Shown here: positions 26,494-35,320 of the stretch, in pieces
Layout: each line of letters opens with the position of its first letter
Numbering within the stretch: the first letter of the stretch is position 1
Source: Roseomonas aerilata DSM 19363
Lineage (GTDB): Bacteria; Pseudomonadota; Alphaproteobacteria; Acetobacterales; Acetobacteraceae
NCBI RefSeq assembly: GCF_000711725.1
Contig: NZ_JONP01000008.1
Coordinates: forward strand, 186,001-250,000
Direction: 5' to 3'
DNA: 64,000 bases
Translations under genes and position numbers: made by a program
Notes under the pieces: generated by a model
What the model was told of the DNA's origin: nothing
The model's input: only the letters and a program-made list of their open reading frames with translations
The model's database searches: none

Positions 26494-27966
26494 ATGGCAT
26501 CGGATGACGCTGCGCAGGCCCGGGTCACCCAGCGGATCTGCGACACCATCAAGACCAGGATCGCCTCCGGGCTGCTCGGGCCTGGCGACAAGCTGCCCTC
26601 GACCCGGGCGCTCGCCGCTGAATGGGGGATCTCGCGGACGACGGTGACCGCCGCCTATGAGCAACTCATCGCGGAAGGCTACGTCGAGACACGCCAGGGC
26701 GCCCGGGCTCAGGTGGCGCGGGGCCTTGGCCCCTCTTCCCCCCAACCGACCCGCTCCGCCTCCACGACGATGACCGGCCAGCTTTCGGCTTTCGGGCGGC
26801 GACTGGCCGAGTTCCCGCTGCCCTCCGTCGCCTCCGCCCCCTCGCTGGTGGCCGACTTCCGCTATGGTGACCTGTCCGCAGCGGACTTCCCAACGCTTGC
26901 GTGGAGGAAGGCAGTCACGGGCGTCATCCTGCGCCGACAGCCACGCCTGCGTTACGATGATCCCTGCGGCTCACTCCGCCTGCGAACCGCCTTGCAGGGC
27001 TACCTATGGCGGGCGCGCGGCCTGCGCTGCGAGCCGGAGCAGGTCATCGTGGTGAACGGCTCGCAGCAGGGCCTCGACCTGTGCGCGCGGCTGCTGCTCG
27101 ACCCGGAGGACCGGGCCGTGATGGAGAACCCTGGCTACACCCTCGCGCGCCAGGTCTTCCTCGCCGCCGGGGCGCAGGTGGCTCCCGTCACCGTCGACGG
27201 GGAGGGCATGCGGACGGACAGCCTGCCCGACGCATCGCTGGCCTATGTCACGCCCTCCCACCAGTTCCCGCTCGGCGGGGTCCTGTCGGCGGGCAGGCGC
27301 CGTGAACTCCTGGCTTGGGCGCGACGCACGGGCGCCCATGTCATCGAGGACGACTACGACAGCGAGTATCGCTTCGACATCGCGCCGATACCGCCCCTCC
27401 AGGCTCTGGATGGTGCCGGGCGGGTCATCTATCTCGGCACTGTCTCCAAGACGCTCTCCCCGACCCTACGGCTTGGCTACCTCGTCGTCCCGAAGGCGCT
27501 GTCGGAGCCATTTGCCAAGGCCAAGCGGCTGGCCGACCGGCACGCTCCGGGCCTTGAGCAGGAAGCCCTCGCCGAGCTGATCGAGAGCGGCGCGTACGAG
27601 CGGCATGTCCGTCGTGTCCGCCGCAGGAACGCCGAACGTCGGATGGCGCTGCTCGCCGCGCTTTCGGCCACGCTGGGTGATGCGGTGACGGTAGTCGGCG
27701 TCGAGGCCGGGCTGCATGTGGTCGTCTGGCTGAACAGCGTGCCGAGACACCAGGAGGAAAACCTGACTGTCAGGGCGCACGCGGCGGGCCTCGGCGTGTA
27801 CCCCGTCACGCCTCTCTACGCCCCGGGATCGGCGGCGGACCGGCCCGATGCGGCAGGGCTGGTCGTTGGCTACGCCAGCCTCGATGCGCGCAGCATCATC
27901 CGGGGCGTCCAGATCCTTGCGGAGGTAATGGATACCGTCCGCCGTAGAGGCGAGGTCGGACGATGA
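26494..27966 (+). CDS. MocR/PdxR-type regulator (GntR DNA-binding domain fused to aminotransferase fold)
   Basis: About 490 residues from the ATG at 26494; another ATG at 26431 is in frame but the direct repeat at 26458-26490 would then be coding. The N-terminal winged helix covers about residues 10-75 (LLGPGDKLPSTRALAAEWGISRTTV). The rest is a fold-type I aminotransferase with VIVVNGSQQGLDLCARLLL, VIEDDYDSEYRFD and the PLP-binding Lys in TVSKTLSPTLRLGY. MocR proteins sense PLP or amino acids and do not usually act as enzymes. The setting with PaiB and LysE suggests control of amino acid or amine export, or of PLP supply. Confidence 0.93.
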   Translation: MASDDAAQARVTQRICDTIKTRIASGLLGPGDKLPSTRALAAEWGISRTTVTAAYEQLIAEGYVETRQGARAQVARGLGPSSPQPTRSASTTMTGQLSAFGRRLAEFPLPSVASAPSLVADFRYGDLSAADFPTLAWRKAVTGVILRRQPRLRYDDPCGSLRLRTALQGYLWRARGLRCEPEQVIVVNGSQQGLDLCARLLLDPEDRAVMENPGYTLARQVFLAAGAQVAPVTVDGEGMRTDSLPDASLAYVTPSHQFPLGGVLSAGRRRELLAWARRTGAHVIEDDYDSEYRFDIAPIPPLQALDGAGRVIYLGTVSKTLSPTLRLGYLVVPKALSEPFAKAKRLADRHAPGLEQEALAELIESGAYERHVRRVRRRNAERRMALLAALSATLGDAVTVVGVEAGLHVVVWLNSVPRHQEENLTVRAHAAGLGVYPVTPLYAPGSAADRPDAAGLVVGYASLDARSIIRGVQILAEVMDTVRRRGEVGR

Positions 27967-28057
27967 TACGAGCGATCTCTTTGGTGCCTGCCGCCTCCCA
28001 AAATAGCCGTTCTGCCTACAGTCGCCCGTGCCCCTTGGGCACGAGTCACGTGCATTC

Positions 28058-28501
28058 TCAGCGGAATGGCTCCACAGCGACCTTATCCCAGCTTTGTAGC
28101 GGGAACGTCTGGTCGTAGGCGAAGTTGAAGACGAACGCGTAGGCCACGTAGAAGGCCGCGATCGCGACATCCATAATGAAAGCCTGGACAAGGCTCATGC
28201 CCAAGTACCAGGCAATGGGCGGAAGCAGGATAACGAGCAGCCCCGCCTCGAACAGCACGGCGTGAGCCACCCTCAAGGGAAGGCTCTTGCGGGTATGTCC
28301 GGCCAGACGCTGCATCGCGTGGTCGAAGCCGAGATTGTAGACATAGTTCCAGGCCGTCGCGGCGAAGGCGCTGCCGACGCCGATCACGCCCATGTCGGAA
28401 GCGGGTAGCCCGAACAGCAGCGTCCCGAGCGGGATGATGAGGGCGAGGCCGATTACCTCGAACAGGATGGCGTGGCGGATACGGTCGCGTGTGCTGCGCA
28501 T
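28058..28501 (-). CDS. PACE-family efflux transporter
   Basis: A 147-residue protein made of two repeated two-helix units, as in proteobacterial antimicrobial compound efflux (PACE) proteins such as AceI. The first begins RIRHAILFEVIGLALIIPLG and the second RVAHAVLFEAGLLVILLPPIAWYLG; each carries the conserved Arg-x-x-His and the membrane Glu (FEVIG, FEAGL) thought to couple proton flow. The Asn-containing AWNYVYNLGFDHA and FNFAYDQTFP blocks also match. PACE pumps export biocides such as chlorhexidine and also polyamines. It is divergent from a LysR gene, which likely regulates it as in known PACE loci. Confidence 0.92.
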   Translation of the reverse strand: MRSTRDRIRHAILFEVIGLALIIPLGTLLFGLPASDMGVIGVGSAFAATAWNYVYNLGFDHAMQRLAGHTRKSLPLRVAHAVLFEAGLLVILLPPIAWYLGMSLVQAFIMDVAIAAFYVAYAFVFNFAYDQTFPLQSWDKVAVEPFR

Positions 28502-28537
28502 GGTCTTGCCCCGAAATGCCTGGGTGATGGGCCGCTT

Positions 28538-28591
28538 TCTATCTGCGATACTCAGGCCAGCAAGTTGGAAGGTATCTAGGAAACAGATAGA
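28538..28591. promoter_or_regulatory. Nested inverted repeats between PACE and LysR genes
   Basis: TCTATCTG (28538-28545) is an exact inverted partner of CAGATAGA (28584-28591), and inside them a GATAC and a GTATC also pair. They fill the gap between the divergent PACE and LysR genes. LysR proteins contact two dyad sites, so these may be its recognition and activation sites; the right arm touches the ATG of the LysR gene, which suggests autorepression. Confidence 0.35.
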
Positions 28592-29499
28592 TGGCCGTCA
28601 CGCTCGAACAGCTTCAGGCCTTCGTGGCGGCTTCCGAGGCCGGGTCCTTCTCCGGTGCCGCCCGTGCGCTGCGAAAGGCGCAATCGGCCGTCAGCACCCA
28701 GGTGGCGAACCTCGAGACGGACCTCGGCTTGGAACTGTTCAGTCGAGCGGGTCGGAACCCGGTGCTCACCCCGGCAGGGGAGCGCCTCCTACTGGAGGCG
28801 CGCGTGGTGCTCGACCGGCGCGAGCACCTCATCGGGGTGGCAAGCAGCCTGGAGCAGCGGGTGGAGAACCGGCTGGTGATCGCCATCGACGAACTCTACC
28901 CCGAGCACGCACTGGGCGCCCTGTTCGCCGAGTTCGCCCGGCACTTCCCCTTCGTAGAACTGGAGCTGCTCTTCCCGCTGATGGAGGATGTCAGCCGCAT
29001 GGTGCAGTCCGGCACGGCCGACCTGGGCGTCATGTGGCGCCAGGAGGGTTTGCCGACGGAACTGGGCTTCCAGACCATCGGCTGGGTGCCTCTCAAGCTC
29101 GTCTGCGGGCGCGATCACCCGCTGGCGAAGGAAAGGGTTGCGTGGGAGGAGCTGAAGCGGCACCGCCAGATCCTCGTGGCTGCACGCAGCGACGGGCCGG
29201 AGAAGCGGCGCCTGCGGGTAGCTGCCGAGGTCTGGTGGGTGGAGAGCCACTGGGTCATCCTGGAGATGGTGAAGCACGGGATCGGCTGGGCGTTCGTCTC
29301 CGACCACGTCATCGCCTCTTCCCCCGCCGCGCCGGACCTCGTCACGCCAGACCTGCAGTTCGACAAGGGCGACTGGCCCGTGGCGCTGGAGCTGGTCTGG
29401 CACAAGCAGCGGCCCTGCGGCCCGGCCGCGACGTGGCTGCGCGAGCGCTTCGCAGCAGAGCGGGTCGGCAGCCTATCAGGAGGTGGCCGGGCAAGTTGA
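28591..29499 (+). CDS. LysR-family regulator, probable controller of the PACE pump
   Basis: A 302-residue LysR protein with the helix-turn-helix at residues 5-60 (LEQLQAFVAASEAGSFSGAARAL, then QSAVSTQVANLETDLGLELF) and a C-terminal effector domain (LVIAIDELYPEHALGALF, TADLGVMWRQEGLP, HGIGWAFVSDHV). Divergent LysR-PACE pairs are a standard arrangement in which the regulator switches on the pump in response to its substrate. Convergent with the GntR gene at 29630, 130 bp away, with no clear terminator between. Confidence 0.9.
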   Translation: MAVTLEQLQAFVAASEAGSFSGAARALRKAQSAVSTQVANLETDLGLELFSRAGRNPVLTPAGERLLLEARVVLDRREHLIGVASSLEQRVENRLVIAIDELYPEHALGALFAEFARHFPFVELELLFPLMEDVSRMVQSGTADLGVMWRQEGLPTELGFQTIGWVPLKLVCGRDHPLAKERVAWEELKRHRQILVAARSDGPEKRRLRVAAEVWWVESHWVILEMVKHGIGWAFVSDHVIASSPAAPDLVTPDLQFDKGDWPVALELVWHKQRPCGPAATWLRERFAAERVGSLSGGGRAS

Positions 29500-29629
29500 G
29501 GCAGAGATTTTCGATGGGCCGCAGCGGCATCCGTCAGAGCATCGATGTCCGCTCTCACGCGCTACGATCTCGGAAGCGGAAGGTTTCTTCTCGGCCAAAA
29601 CGCGAGGAGGCGGCCGTAGAACGATAACT

Positions 29630-30349
29630 CTACTCGGCGGCGCCCGACCCTACGGTCATTCGGTCGTCTGGGTGCAGCGTGCTCACCACCCGCTGACGGG
29701 TTGCGGCGAGGTGCGCGCGCATGGCGGCTTCCGCGCCGCTTCCATCGCGCGCCTTAATGGCTGCGACGACCTTGCGGTGCTCCTCGATGCCACTTTCCCG
29801 GTGTCCAGGGCGAGCGGCAACCTGCCGGAGCGCTAGGGCCATCCGCCCCTCCAGCGAGACGAGAAGGCGGTAAATCTCGGCATTGTCGCAGGCCGCGGCG
29901 ATCGCACTGTGGAAGGCGGCGTTCGTGCGGAAGTATTTATCCTCGTCACCCGCCGCCACAGCCTCGGCCTGCTCGGCAAGGATGGCATCCAGCCGCTCGC
30001 CGAGATCGGCGGGGCCTCGCTCTGCCGCGAGCCGCGTCGCGAAGCCTTCCAGGGGGCCGCGCGCCTCGTGGATGGCATCCGTCTCCTTGAGGCCAAGCTC
30101 GGTCACGACGACGCCGCGACGTCGGCTCTCCACGGCTAGCCCCTCTGCGGTCAGGGCGAGCACGGCCTCTCGCACGGGGGAGCGGGAGATGCCCATGCGA
30201 AGGGCGAGAGCCGGAACAGAGAGTTTCTGGCCCGGCCGCAGATCACCTGAGAGGATCGCCTGCCGCAGGGCGGCCACTGTCTCGTCCACCACCCGCGCGG
30301 GACCGATGGTTGGAAGGGGGTCGTCCGTGGTCTTGGCGCGATTCGTCAT
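29630..30349 (-). CDS. GntR-family regulator, FadR subfamily
   Basis: 239 residues. The winged helix lies at about residues 20-85 (LRQAILSGDLRPGQKLSVPAL, GISRSPVREAVLALTAEGL). The C-terminal FCD domain is all-helical with likely metal ligands in FRTNAAFHSAIAAACDN and the final ARPGHRESGIEEHRKVV. FadR-type proteins usually repress catabolic operons until a carboxylate ligand binds. It lies 41 bp downstream of a Bug gene on the same strand, as the last gene of the operon that starts at 33498, and probably represses that operon through the palindrome at 33508. Confidence 0.92.
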   Translation of the reverse strand: MTNRAKTTDDPLPTIGPARVVDETVAALRQAILSGDLRPGQKLSVPALALRMGISRSPVREAVLALTAEGLAVESRRRGVVVTELGLKETDAIHEARGPLEGFATRLAAERGPADLGERLDAILAEQAEAVAAGDEDKYFRTNAAFHSAIAAACDNAEIYRLLVSLEGRMALALRQVAARPGHRESGIEEHRKVVAAIKARDGSGAEAAMRAHLAATRQRVVSTLHPDDRMTVGSGAAE

Positions 30350-30390
30350 CTTTCCGATTTCGGGCAGGCAGAGGCGCCCGGCAAGTCGGG

Positions 30391-31371
30391 CTATCCGTCA
30401 GGCCGGATACCAGCGGCCCGCAGCACCTCGCCCCAGCGCGCCTGCTCGGCTTCCAGGAAGTTTGCAATGGCCGAGGGCGCCGCGTCGTCCATGGGCGTGT
30501 TGCCCAGGGCTTTCAGCCGCGTGCGGAAGGTCGGGTCGGCCTTCGCCTGCCGCACGGCCTCGTTCAGCCGCGCGACCACCGGCTCAGAGGTGCGTGCGGG
30601 GGCAAGCAGCACATTCCAGGAGGCCATGGTGTAGTCGGCCAGACCTGGGAAGCCGCTCTCGGCGACGGTCGGGATCTCCGAGGCCTGGGACAGTCGTTGT
30701 GCGGAGGTGACGGCCAGGCCCTTGAGGGTACCGCCCCGCGCTTGGCCGAGGCCTGTGGTAGCCGTATCTCCGACCAGGGCGATGGTCCCAGCCATCAGGT
30801 CGTTCGTGGCAGGCGCTACCCCGCGGTAGGGGACGTGGTTCATGGAGAGGCCTGCCGAGGAGAGGAGCTTGGCCACGGCCAGGTGGGCCGCTGTGCCGTT
30901 CCCGGCGCTGCCGTAGTCGTAGCGGCCCGGGTGGTCGCGAACGAGGGCCAGGAAAGCCCGCAGGTCGCTCACCGGCAGGTTCGGCGCGCCGAGCAGCACC
31001 ACCGGGCTCTCGGCCAGCAACCCGACGGGCGCGAAATCCTTCAGCGGGTCGAAGGGCAGGCGGGCGAAGAAGGCCGGGTTGGTCGCCTGGCTGATGTTGT
31101 TGAACAGCAGCGTGTAGCCGTCCGGCGCCGCCTTCGCGACGGCATCGCTGCCGACCGTGCTGCCCGCGCCGGAGCGGTTCTCGACCGGCATCGGCTGGCC
31201 GAGGATGGCCGAGAGGCGCTCGGCGAAGGTGCGCGCCAGGGTGTCGGATGGGCCGCCCGGCGCGAAGGGCACCACGAGGCGGATGGCCCGGTTGGGGTAG
31301 GCGGCCTGGGCCTGTGCCGCGGCGGGCAGGATCATCGGGGCGGCCAGTATGGCACGGCGGCTCAGGATCAT
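30391..31371 (-). CDS. Bug-family tripartite tricarboxylate transporter receptor
   Basis: A 326-residue periplasmic receptor with a twin-arginine-like leader (SRRAILAAPMILPAAAQAQ), the first strand YPNRAIRLVVPFAPGGPSD and the cleft segment YGSAGNGTAAHLAVAKLL. Its ATG overlaps the stop of the RidA gene (ATGA), so it is translationally coupled to the enzymes upstream. The ligand is therefore likely to be the substrate of the PLP enzyme and HAD protein of the same operon, for instance a hydroxy-amino acid or a related acid; this is inference. No TctA or TctB genes accompany it. Confidence 0.93.
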   Translation of the reverse strand: MILSRRAILAAPMILPAAAQAQAAYPNRAIRLVVPFAPGGPSDTLARTFAERLSAILGQPMPVENRSGAGSTVGSDAVAKAAPDGYTLLFNNISQATNPAFFARLPFDPLKDFAPVGLLAESPVVLLGAPNLPVSDLRAFLALVRDHPGRYDYGSAGNGTAAHLAVAKLLSSAGLSMNHVPYRGVAPATNDLMAGTIALVGDTATTGLGQARGGTLKGLAVTSAQRLSQASEIPTVAESGFPGLADYTMASWNVLLAPARTSEPVVARLNEAVRQAKADPTFRTRLKALGNTPMDDAAPSAIANFLEAEQARWGEVLRAAGIRPDG

Positions 31372-31763
31372 GGGGAGGGCTCCGGGAAGGCGGCGACGGC
31401 GTCGATCTCGACGAGGGAGGCGTGATGCAGGCCGGGGCAGGTCAGGATGGTTCGTGCGGGGCGATGGGGGCCGAAAAACGCGGCGCAGGCAGCGTTCACC
31501 GGCGCCCAGTGGGCGACGTCGGTGACGTAGACGCCGAGGCGCGCGACGTGGTGGCCTTCCAACCCTGCCGTCGCCAGCACCCGGTCCAGGCGGCGCAGCA
31601 CGGCGGCAGCCTGGGCGCCTGCACCCAGCAGCCGGTCTTCGGGCTCCTCCGGCCGGACGCCTAGCAAGCCCGAGATGAACAGCAGCCCGCTCGCGCGCAC
31701 CGCGTGGGCGTAGTGCCCGGCGGGCGGCGGTAGGTCAGGCGCAGTGACGACCTGCACGCTCAC
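31368..31763 (-). CDS. RidA-family (YjgF) protein
   Basis: The start is the GTG at 31763, which overlaps the stop of the upstream PLP-enzyme gene by 4 bp; the longer frame to 32282 is just antisense of that gene. The product is 131 residues with the RidA pattern: HAVRASGLLFISGLLGVRP, LRRLDRVLATAGLEGHHVARLGVYVTD and the C-terminal ARTILTCPGLHHASLVEIDAVA. The usual catalytic Arg position reads RTILTCP. RidA proteins hydrolyse reactive enamines or imines released by PLP-dependent dehydratases. That fits its place next to a PLP enzyme of the D-threonine aldolase/dehydratase group. Confidence 0.9.
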   Translation of the reverse strand: MSVQVVTAPDLPPPAGHYAHAVRASGLLFISGLLGVRPEEPEDRLLGAGAQAAAVLRRLDRVLATAGLEGHHVARLGVYVTDVAHWAPVNAACAAFFGPHRPARTILTCPGLHHASLVEIDAVAAFPEPSP

Positions 31764-32881
31764 CACCCGTCGCAGCGCGCCCAGCGTGCCGTCGGCACGC
31801 CGTCGCCCATGTGCACGTCGTAGCCGCCATGACCGCCAGCGGCAGTCAGGCAGGCGTGGTTGGGCAGCACGCGCACCCGTGCGCCTAGCGGCAGCCGCTC
31901 GAACCAGCCGGGATCTGGCACGGGCACGGTGCCGTGCTCCTGGTGCAGAACCGCGATCGAGAGCGGCAGGCGCTCGCCCGTGGCGGCGTCCGCCAGGATC
32001 CCGAAGCGGGCCTCGGGCATAAAGGCATTGGCACCAATGTCTTTGCTCATCGCGAGCGCCCCGGCATCCAGCACCAGCGCCCCCGCCATGCCCGGGAAGG
32101 TCCTTTGGTGCCCGATAACCGCCGCCTCGACTGAGAGGGCAAGGTCGTCCCAACTGCACATGCCGCGGGAAAGCTGGGCCAGGTCCCAGAAGAGCGATAC
32201 GCCCGCCCGAACCTCCGTCACGCCCTCCAGGTGGCGGGCGAAGAGCAGGGTGGGAGTGGAGCCGACTGAGACGACAGGACACCGATGGCCACGCTCGCGG
32301 AGACGCTCCGCCGCGTGCACGGCCGCATCGCGCTCGACCTCCGCGAGGTCCGCAAGACGCGCCGGATCGTCCGTGCCGTAGGAGTGCCCGGCATGGGTCA
32401 GGACGCCCTGCAGGCGAAGATTAGGGTGCCGTTCCGCCTCCCCGGCCGCGGCGAGGAGGACGGTGCCGTCAGGGTCCGTGCCCGAACGGTGCTCGCCGCA
32501 ATCTACCTCCAGCAGGAGGTCCACCGGCTGTGCGGCCGCCTCCCCCAGCATTCGCACCATAGTCGGGTCGTCCGCGACGACGGCGACCCGCGCCCCTCGA
32601 TCCTGGAGCGCCGCCACACGGTGCAGCCGGTCCGTCGTGATCGCGGTGGCAAGGACGAAGTCAGCGAAGCCCCCCTCGATCAGGAACTCTGCCTCGCGCA
32701 GGGTGGAGACGGTGACCGGCCCCATTTGTCCCTCATGGGCGACGCGCGCCACCTCGATGCACTTGGCGGTCTTGAGGTGCGGCCGGAACGTGACACCAAG
32801 AGCCGCGCAGCGCGCGCGCAGCCGAGCGGCGTTGCGCTCCAGCCGCTCGCGGTCGAGCAGAAGACGAGGCGTCGCGGTCAC
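31760..32881 (-). CDS. DSD1-type PLP enzyme (D-threonine aldolase / D-serine dehydratase-like)
   Basis: A 373-residue fold-type III PLP enzyme. The alanine-racemase-like barrel starts with a PLP-binding Lys in RPHLKTAKC near residue 37, and TLREAEFLIEGGFADFVLA follows. The C-terminal domain carries the metal site typical of the D-threonine aldolase/D-serine dehydratase group: His residues in VLHQEHGTV and the His-Cys pair in VLPNHACLTAA. Family reactions are retro-aldol cleavage of D-beta-hydroxy amino acids or D-serine dehydration in the cytoplasm. It overlaps its neighbours on both sides by 4 bp (HAD before, RidA after), so the three enzymes act together. Confidence 0.92.
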   Translation of the reverse strand: MTATPRLLLDRERLERNAARLRARCAALGVTFRPHLKTAKCIEVARVAHEGQMGPVTVSTLREAEFLIEGGFADFVLATAITTDRLHRVAALQDRGARVAVVADDPTMVRMLGEAAAQPVDLLLEVDCGEHRSGTDPDGTVLLAAAGEAERHPNLRLQGVLTHAGHSYGTDDPARLADLAEVERDAAVHAAERLRERGHRCPVVSVGSTPTLLFARHLEGVTEVRAGVSLFWDLAQLSRGMCSWDDLALSVEAAVIGHQRTFPGMAGALVLDAGALAMSKDIGANAFMPEARFGILADAATGERLPLSIAVLHQEHGTVPVPDPGWFERLPLGARVRVLPNHACLTAAGGHGGYDVHMGDGVPTARWARCDGW

Positions 32882-33498
32882 GCCAAGCCCTCCAGCGCCG
32901 CGTCCAGGGTCCGCGCCTCCTGCAGCGGGGCGGGGCCGGGCCGCGCGGGCAAGCCGACGCGGTTGTGCCAGACCACCGCCATCCCGACACCAGCCGCGCC
33001 GGGCACGTCGGCGCTGCTGCCCGCGACGAAGAGCGCGTCCTGTGGCTCCACCCCGAGGGCGGCGAGGACAGCGCGGTAGGGCTCAGGCCGCGGCTTGTAG
33101 AACCCAGCCTCTTCGGAGGTGACGATAGCATCGAAAGGCACGCCGCAACGGGCCGCGGCGCGGCGACCGAGCTCGACAGAGCAGTTCGTGGCGACGCCCA
33201 GCAGCATGCCGCGCGCTTTGAGATCCCGAAGCACAGCCGGGACTTCGGGCCAGGGCTGCAGCCCGTCCCACCCGGCATGGAGCGCGGCGGGAGCGGAGGG
33301 CGGCAGGCCAGCGTCGTGCGCCGCCTCGGCCACCAACACCTCATAGGGCCGATAAGCACCGCAGCCGTAAGTCAGCTCCAGGTAGCGGGCACGCCAACGG
33401 CGCCCGTCTTCCTCGGTTCCGGCGGCGGCGTCCCAGACAGACCAGCTGTCCAGGAGCGCAGTGAGGAGGTCAAAAACAACGGCTTTGGGCTGAGTCAT
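32878..33498 (-). CDS. HAD-superfamily hydrolase, 2-haloacid-dehalogenase type
   Basis: 206 residues, first gene of the five-gene operon. Motif I is VVFDLLTALLDSW with the nucleophilic Asp; motif II is the Thr/Ser in LGVATNCSVELGRR; motif III is the Lys in EEAGFYKPRPEPY; motif IV is the acidic pair near LFVAGSSADVPGA. The order and spacing fit class II L-2-haloacid dehalogenases, though many such proteins are phosphatases. Its place before a D-hydroxy-amino-acid PLP enzyme and RidA suggests a phosphatase or dehalogenase step that supplies the PLP enzyme, which is inference. A palindrome lies directly upstream. Confidence 0.9.
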   Translation of the reverse strand: MTQPKAVVFDLLTALLDSWSVWDAAAGTEEDGRRWRARYLELTYGCGAYRPYEVLVAEAAHDAGLPPSAPAALHAGWDGLQPWPEVPAVLRDLKARGMLLGVATNCSVELGRRAAARCGVPFDAIVTSEEAGFYKPRPEPYRAVLAALGVEPQDALFVAGSSADVPGAAGVGMAVVWHNRVGLPARPGPAPLQEARTLDAALEGLA

Positions 33499-33507
33499 AC
33501 ATCCTAT

Positions 33508-33524
33508 CTACATTTTACATGTAG
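33508..33524. promoter_or_regulatory. Palindrome upstream of the HAD/PLP operon, probable GntR operator
   Basis: CTACAT and ATGTAG form a perfect 6-bp dyad around a 5-bp AT-rich centre, ending 10 bases before the HAD start codon. The region is markedly AT-rich for this genome. A regulator bound here would block initiation of the operon; the FadR-type gene at its 3' end is the best candidate. Confidence 0.5.
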
Positions 33525-33837
33525 AATTGCAAGCTGCACAAGTGGGCTGGACTGAGCAAGCACCAGAGGCATCGCCGTTAACCATGGAACTCCGTGCCAA
33601 AGCCGATCGGTTTAGCGTGGAGTTCCACGACGTTGTGCTAAGCGCTTGGCAGCGCCTGGAGACGAGGTTGAGGCCGCCAGCAGGAATTTGGGGGAAGGCA
33701 GTATGGGCAAGCCAATGCCGGAACCGGGAGCCCGACCGCTTCTCTAGCGACGCCCGTCTTGGTCCCTCTACAGCGGTGGGAGGTTTTCGTTTGGGCCGGG
33801 TGGCCCGGCAACCAACCCCTCCGCTATCATCGGTGGT
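33525..33837. other. Gap between the HAD operon and the SRAP gene
   Basis: 313 bp between two divergent genes. Short frames exist but none has a recognisable family or a ribosome site. The promoter of the SRAP gene should lie near the right end. Confidence 0.4.
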
Positions 33838-34551
33838 ATGTGCAACCTCTACACAGCCCGCACCAACCAGCGCGCCATCCAGGACGCAACCCGCTACACG
33901 CGGGATCTCGCGGGTAATCTCCAGACGTTACCGGGCATCTATCCGGATTATGCAGCGCCGATCGTCCGTACTGCTGCGGACGGCGTGTACGAGTTGGCGA
34001 TGGCGCGCTGGGGCATGCCGTCCCCTGCTTTCGCGCTACAGGGCAAGAAATCCGACCCCGGCGTGACGAACGTCCGCAACACCGCCTCGCCACACTGGCG
34101 CCGCTGGCTCTCCCGCGAGCATCGCTGCGTCGTGCCATTCACGGCCTTCAGCGAGCCGGACAAGGTAGAGGGGAAGTCCGTTCCGGCCTGGTTCGCGCTG
34201 GGTAAGGGCGAGGAGAGGCCGCTCGCCTTCTTCGCCGGGATCTGGGTGCCGCAGTGGACGTCGGTGCGGAAGGTAAAGGAGGGCGAGGTGACGGCCGACC
34301 TCTACGCTTTCCTCACCACCGAGCCGAACGCCGAGGTCGGCCCGATCCATCCAAAAGCGATGCCGGTGATTTTGACCGAGGCCGACGAGTTGGAGGCCTG
34401 GATGACGGCGCCCTGGGCAGTGGCCAAGGAGTTGCAGCGTCCGTTGCCGGATGGGCTGCTGCGGGTCGTGGGACACGGGAGGAGCGACCAGCCGGACGAG
34501 GAGACCTTGCCCGGCGGCGACGTGCGCCCGAGCCAAGGCAGCCTGCTCTAA
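33838..34551 (+). CDS. SOS response-associated peptidase (SRAP/YedK family)
   Basis: A 237-residue SRAP protein. The initiator Met is followed by the catalytic Cys2 (MCNLYTARTN), which after Met removal forms a covalent link with abasic sites in single-stranded DNA. Conserved partners are the Asn in NVRNTAS, the Glu in RCVVPFTAFSEP, and the His in PIHPKAMPVIL. This protects abasic sites during replication; HMCES and YedK are the characterised members. The C-terminal tail (ETLPGGDVRPSQGSLL) is slightly longer than YedK. It is a single gene whose product is cytoplasmic. No LexA box could be seen by eye. Confidence 0.93.
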   Translation: MCNLYTARTNQRAIQDATRYTRDLAGNLQTLPGIYPDYAAPIVRTAADGVYELAMARWGMPSPAFALQGKKSDPGVTNVRNTASPHWRRWLSREHRCVVPFTAFSEPDKVEGKSVPAWFALGKGEERPLAFFAGIWVPQWTSVRKVKEGEVTADLYAFLTTEPNAEVGPIHPKAMPVILTEADELEAWMTAPWAVAKELQRPLPDGLLRVVGHGRSDQPDEETLPGGDVRPSQGSLL

Positions 34552-34743
34552 CTAACAGCACCGCGACCATCCCGCGCGTGATGTTTGGCACACCCGAGGC
34601 TCCGAGTGCAGGTATCCGCAGGCATGTCGGGCAAACTCGCGCAGGTTGTCGCGGCGAGCGAACTTAATGCGACTGGCCAAGTGAAGTTCCGCCGCAGGCG
34701 GATGTCGCGCAGGGCCTCCGGGGAAGTTCTCCTACCTTCTTTC

Positions 34744-35028
34744 CTACCCCTTCTGGATCTTTCTCGCATTCGCCCGCACACGACGGCGGGCGGATGCCAT
34801 GGCGGCTTTCGCGATAGCTTCGGGCCTTGCCCCGCTTAGGGCGGCAGTGCTGGCCTTCATCGCGCCTTCGGCGAAAGCCTTTTGCTTTTCGGCCCCCAGG
34901 ACGGCCAAACGTGCGCTAGCCCTAGCGGGGTCGGCCCAGAGTTGGACGCTGTGCATCGCGAAGACCCAACCAGCCTCCGCGAACCAAGCATAGGCGGCGA
35001 AGTGGTTGGGGATCTTCTTGCGGGCCAT
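34744..35028 (-). CDS. Small helical protein, paralogue of the one at 13509
   Basis: 94 residues starting MARKKIPNHFAAYAWFAEAG, matching the product of 13509-13793 over its whole length (shared: FAMHS, QLWADP, LGAEKQ, AFAEGAMKA, ARRRVRANARKIQ). Alanine-rich, predicted helical, with a basic tail. Conservation of both copies with intact frames shows they are real genes. Phasin-like roles or DNA/membrane association are possible, without evidence. No operon partner; the two copies have unrelated neighbours. Confidence 0.75.
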   Translation of the reverse strand: MARKKIPNHFAAYAWFAEAGWVFAMHSVQLWADPARASARLAVLGAEKQKAFAEGAMKASTAALSGARPEAIAKAAMASARRRVRANARKIQKG

Positions 35029-35320
35029 GCCATGCAGGTGGGCACGGTCGCGCTCGTAAACGAGGGCACCTCGTTGCCTGTCCTACCCCGCTATCGCGTG
35101 GCTGTGCTGGATTCCAAACCTTCTTGCCGCGGAGTGGTGGGTGAGGCGTGCTGCGCCCGCCGTGGCACCCTGAGCAGCGGGGCAGAATTCTAGCCGACCG
35201 GGCTGGACTGAATGATTACGCAGTACCGACGGCGAGCGTGCCGACCGAGGTGCGGGCGCCTAGCCGCGGCCAAGGCCTATAAGAGGAACCTTATTAGCAA
35301 AACCTCGATAAGGGGGAGGA

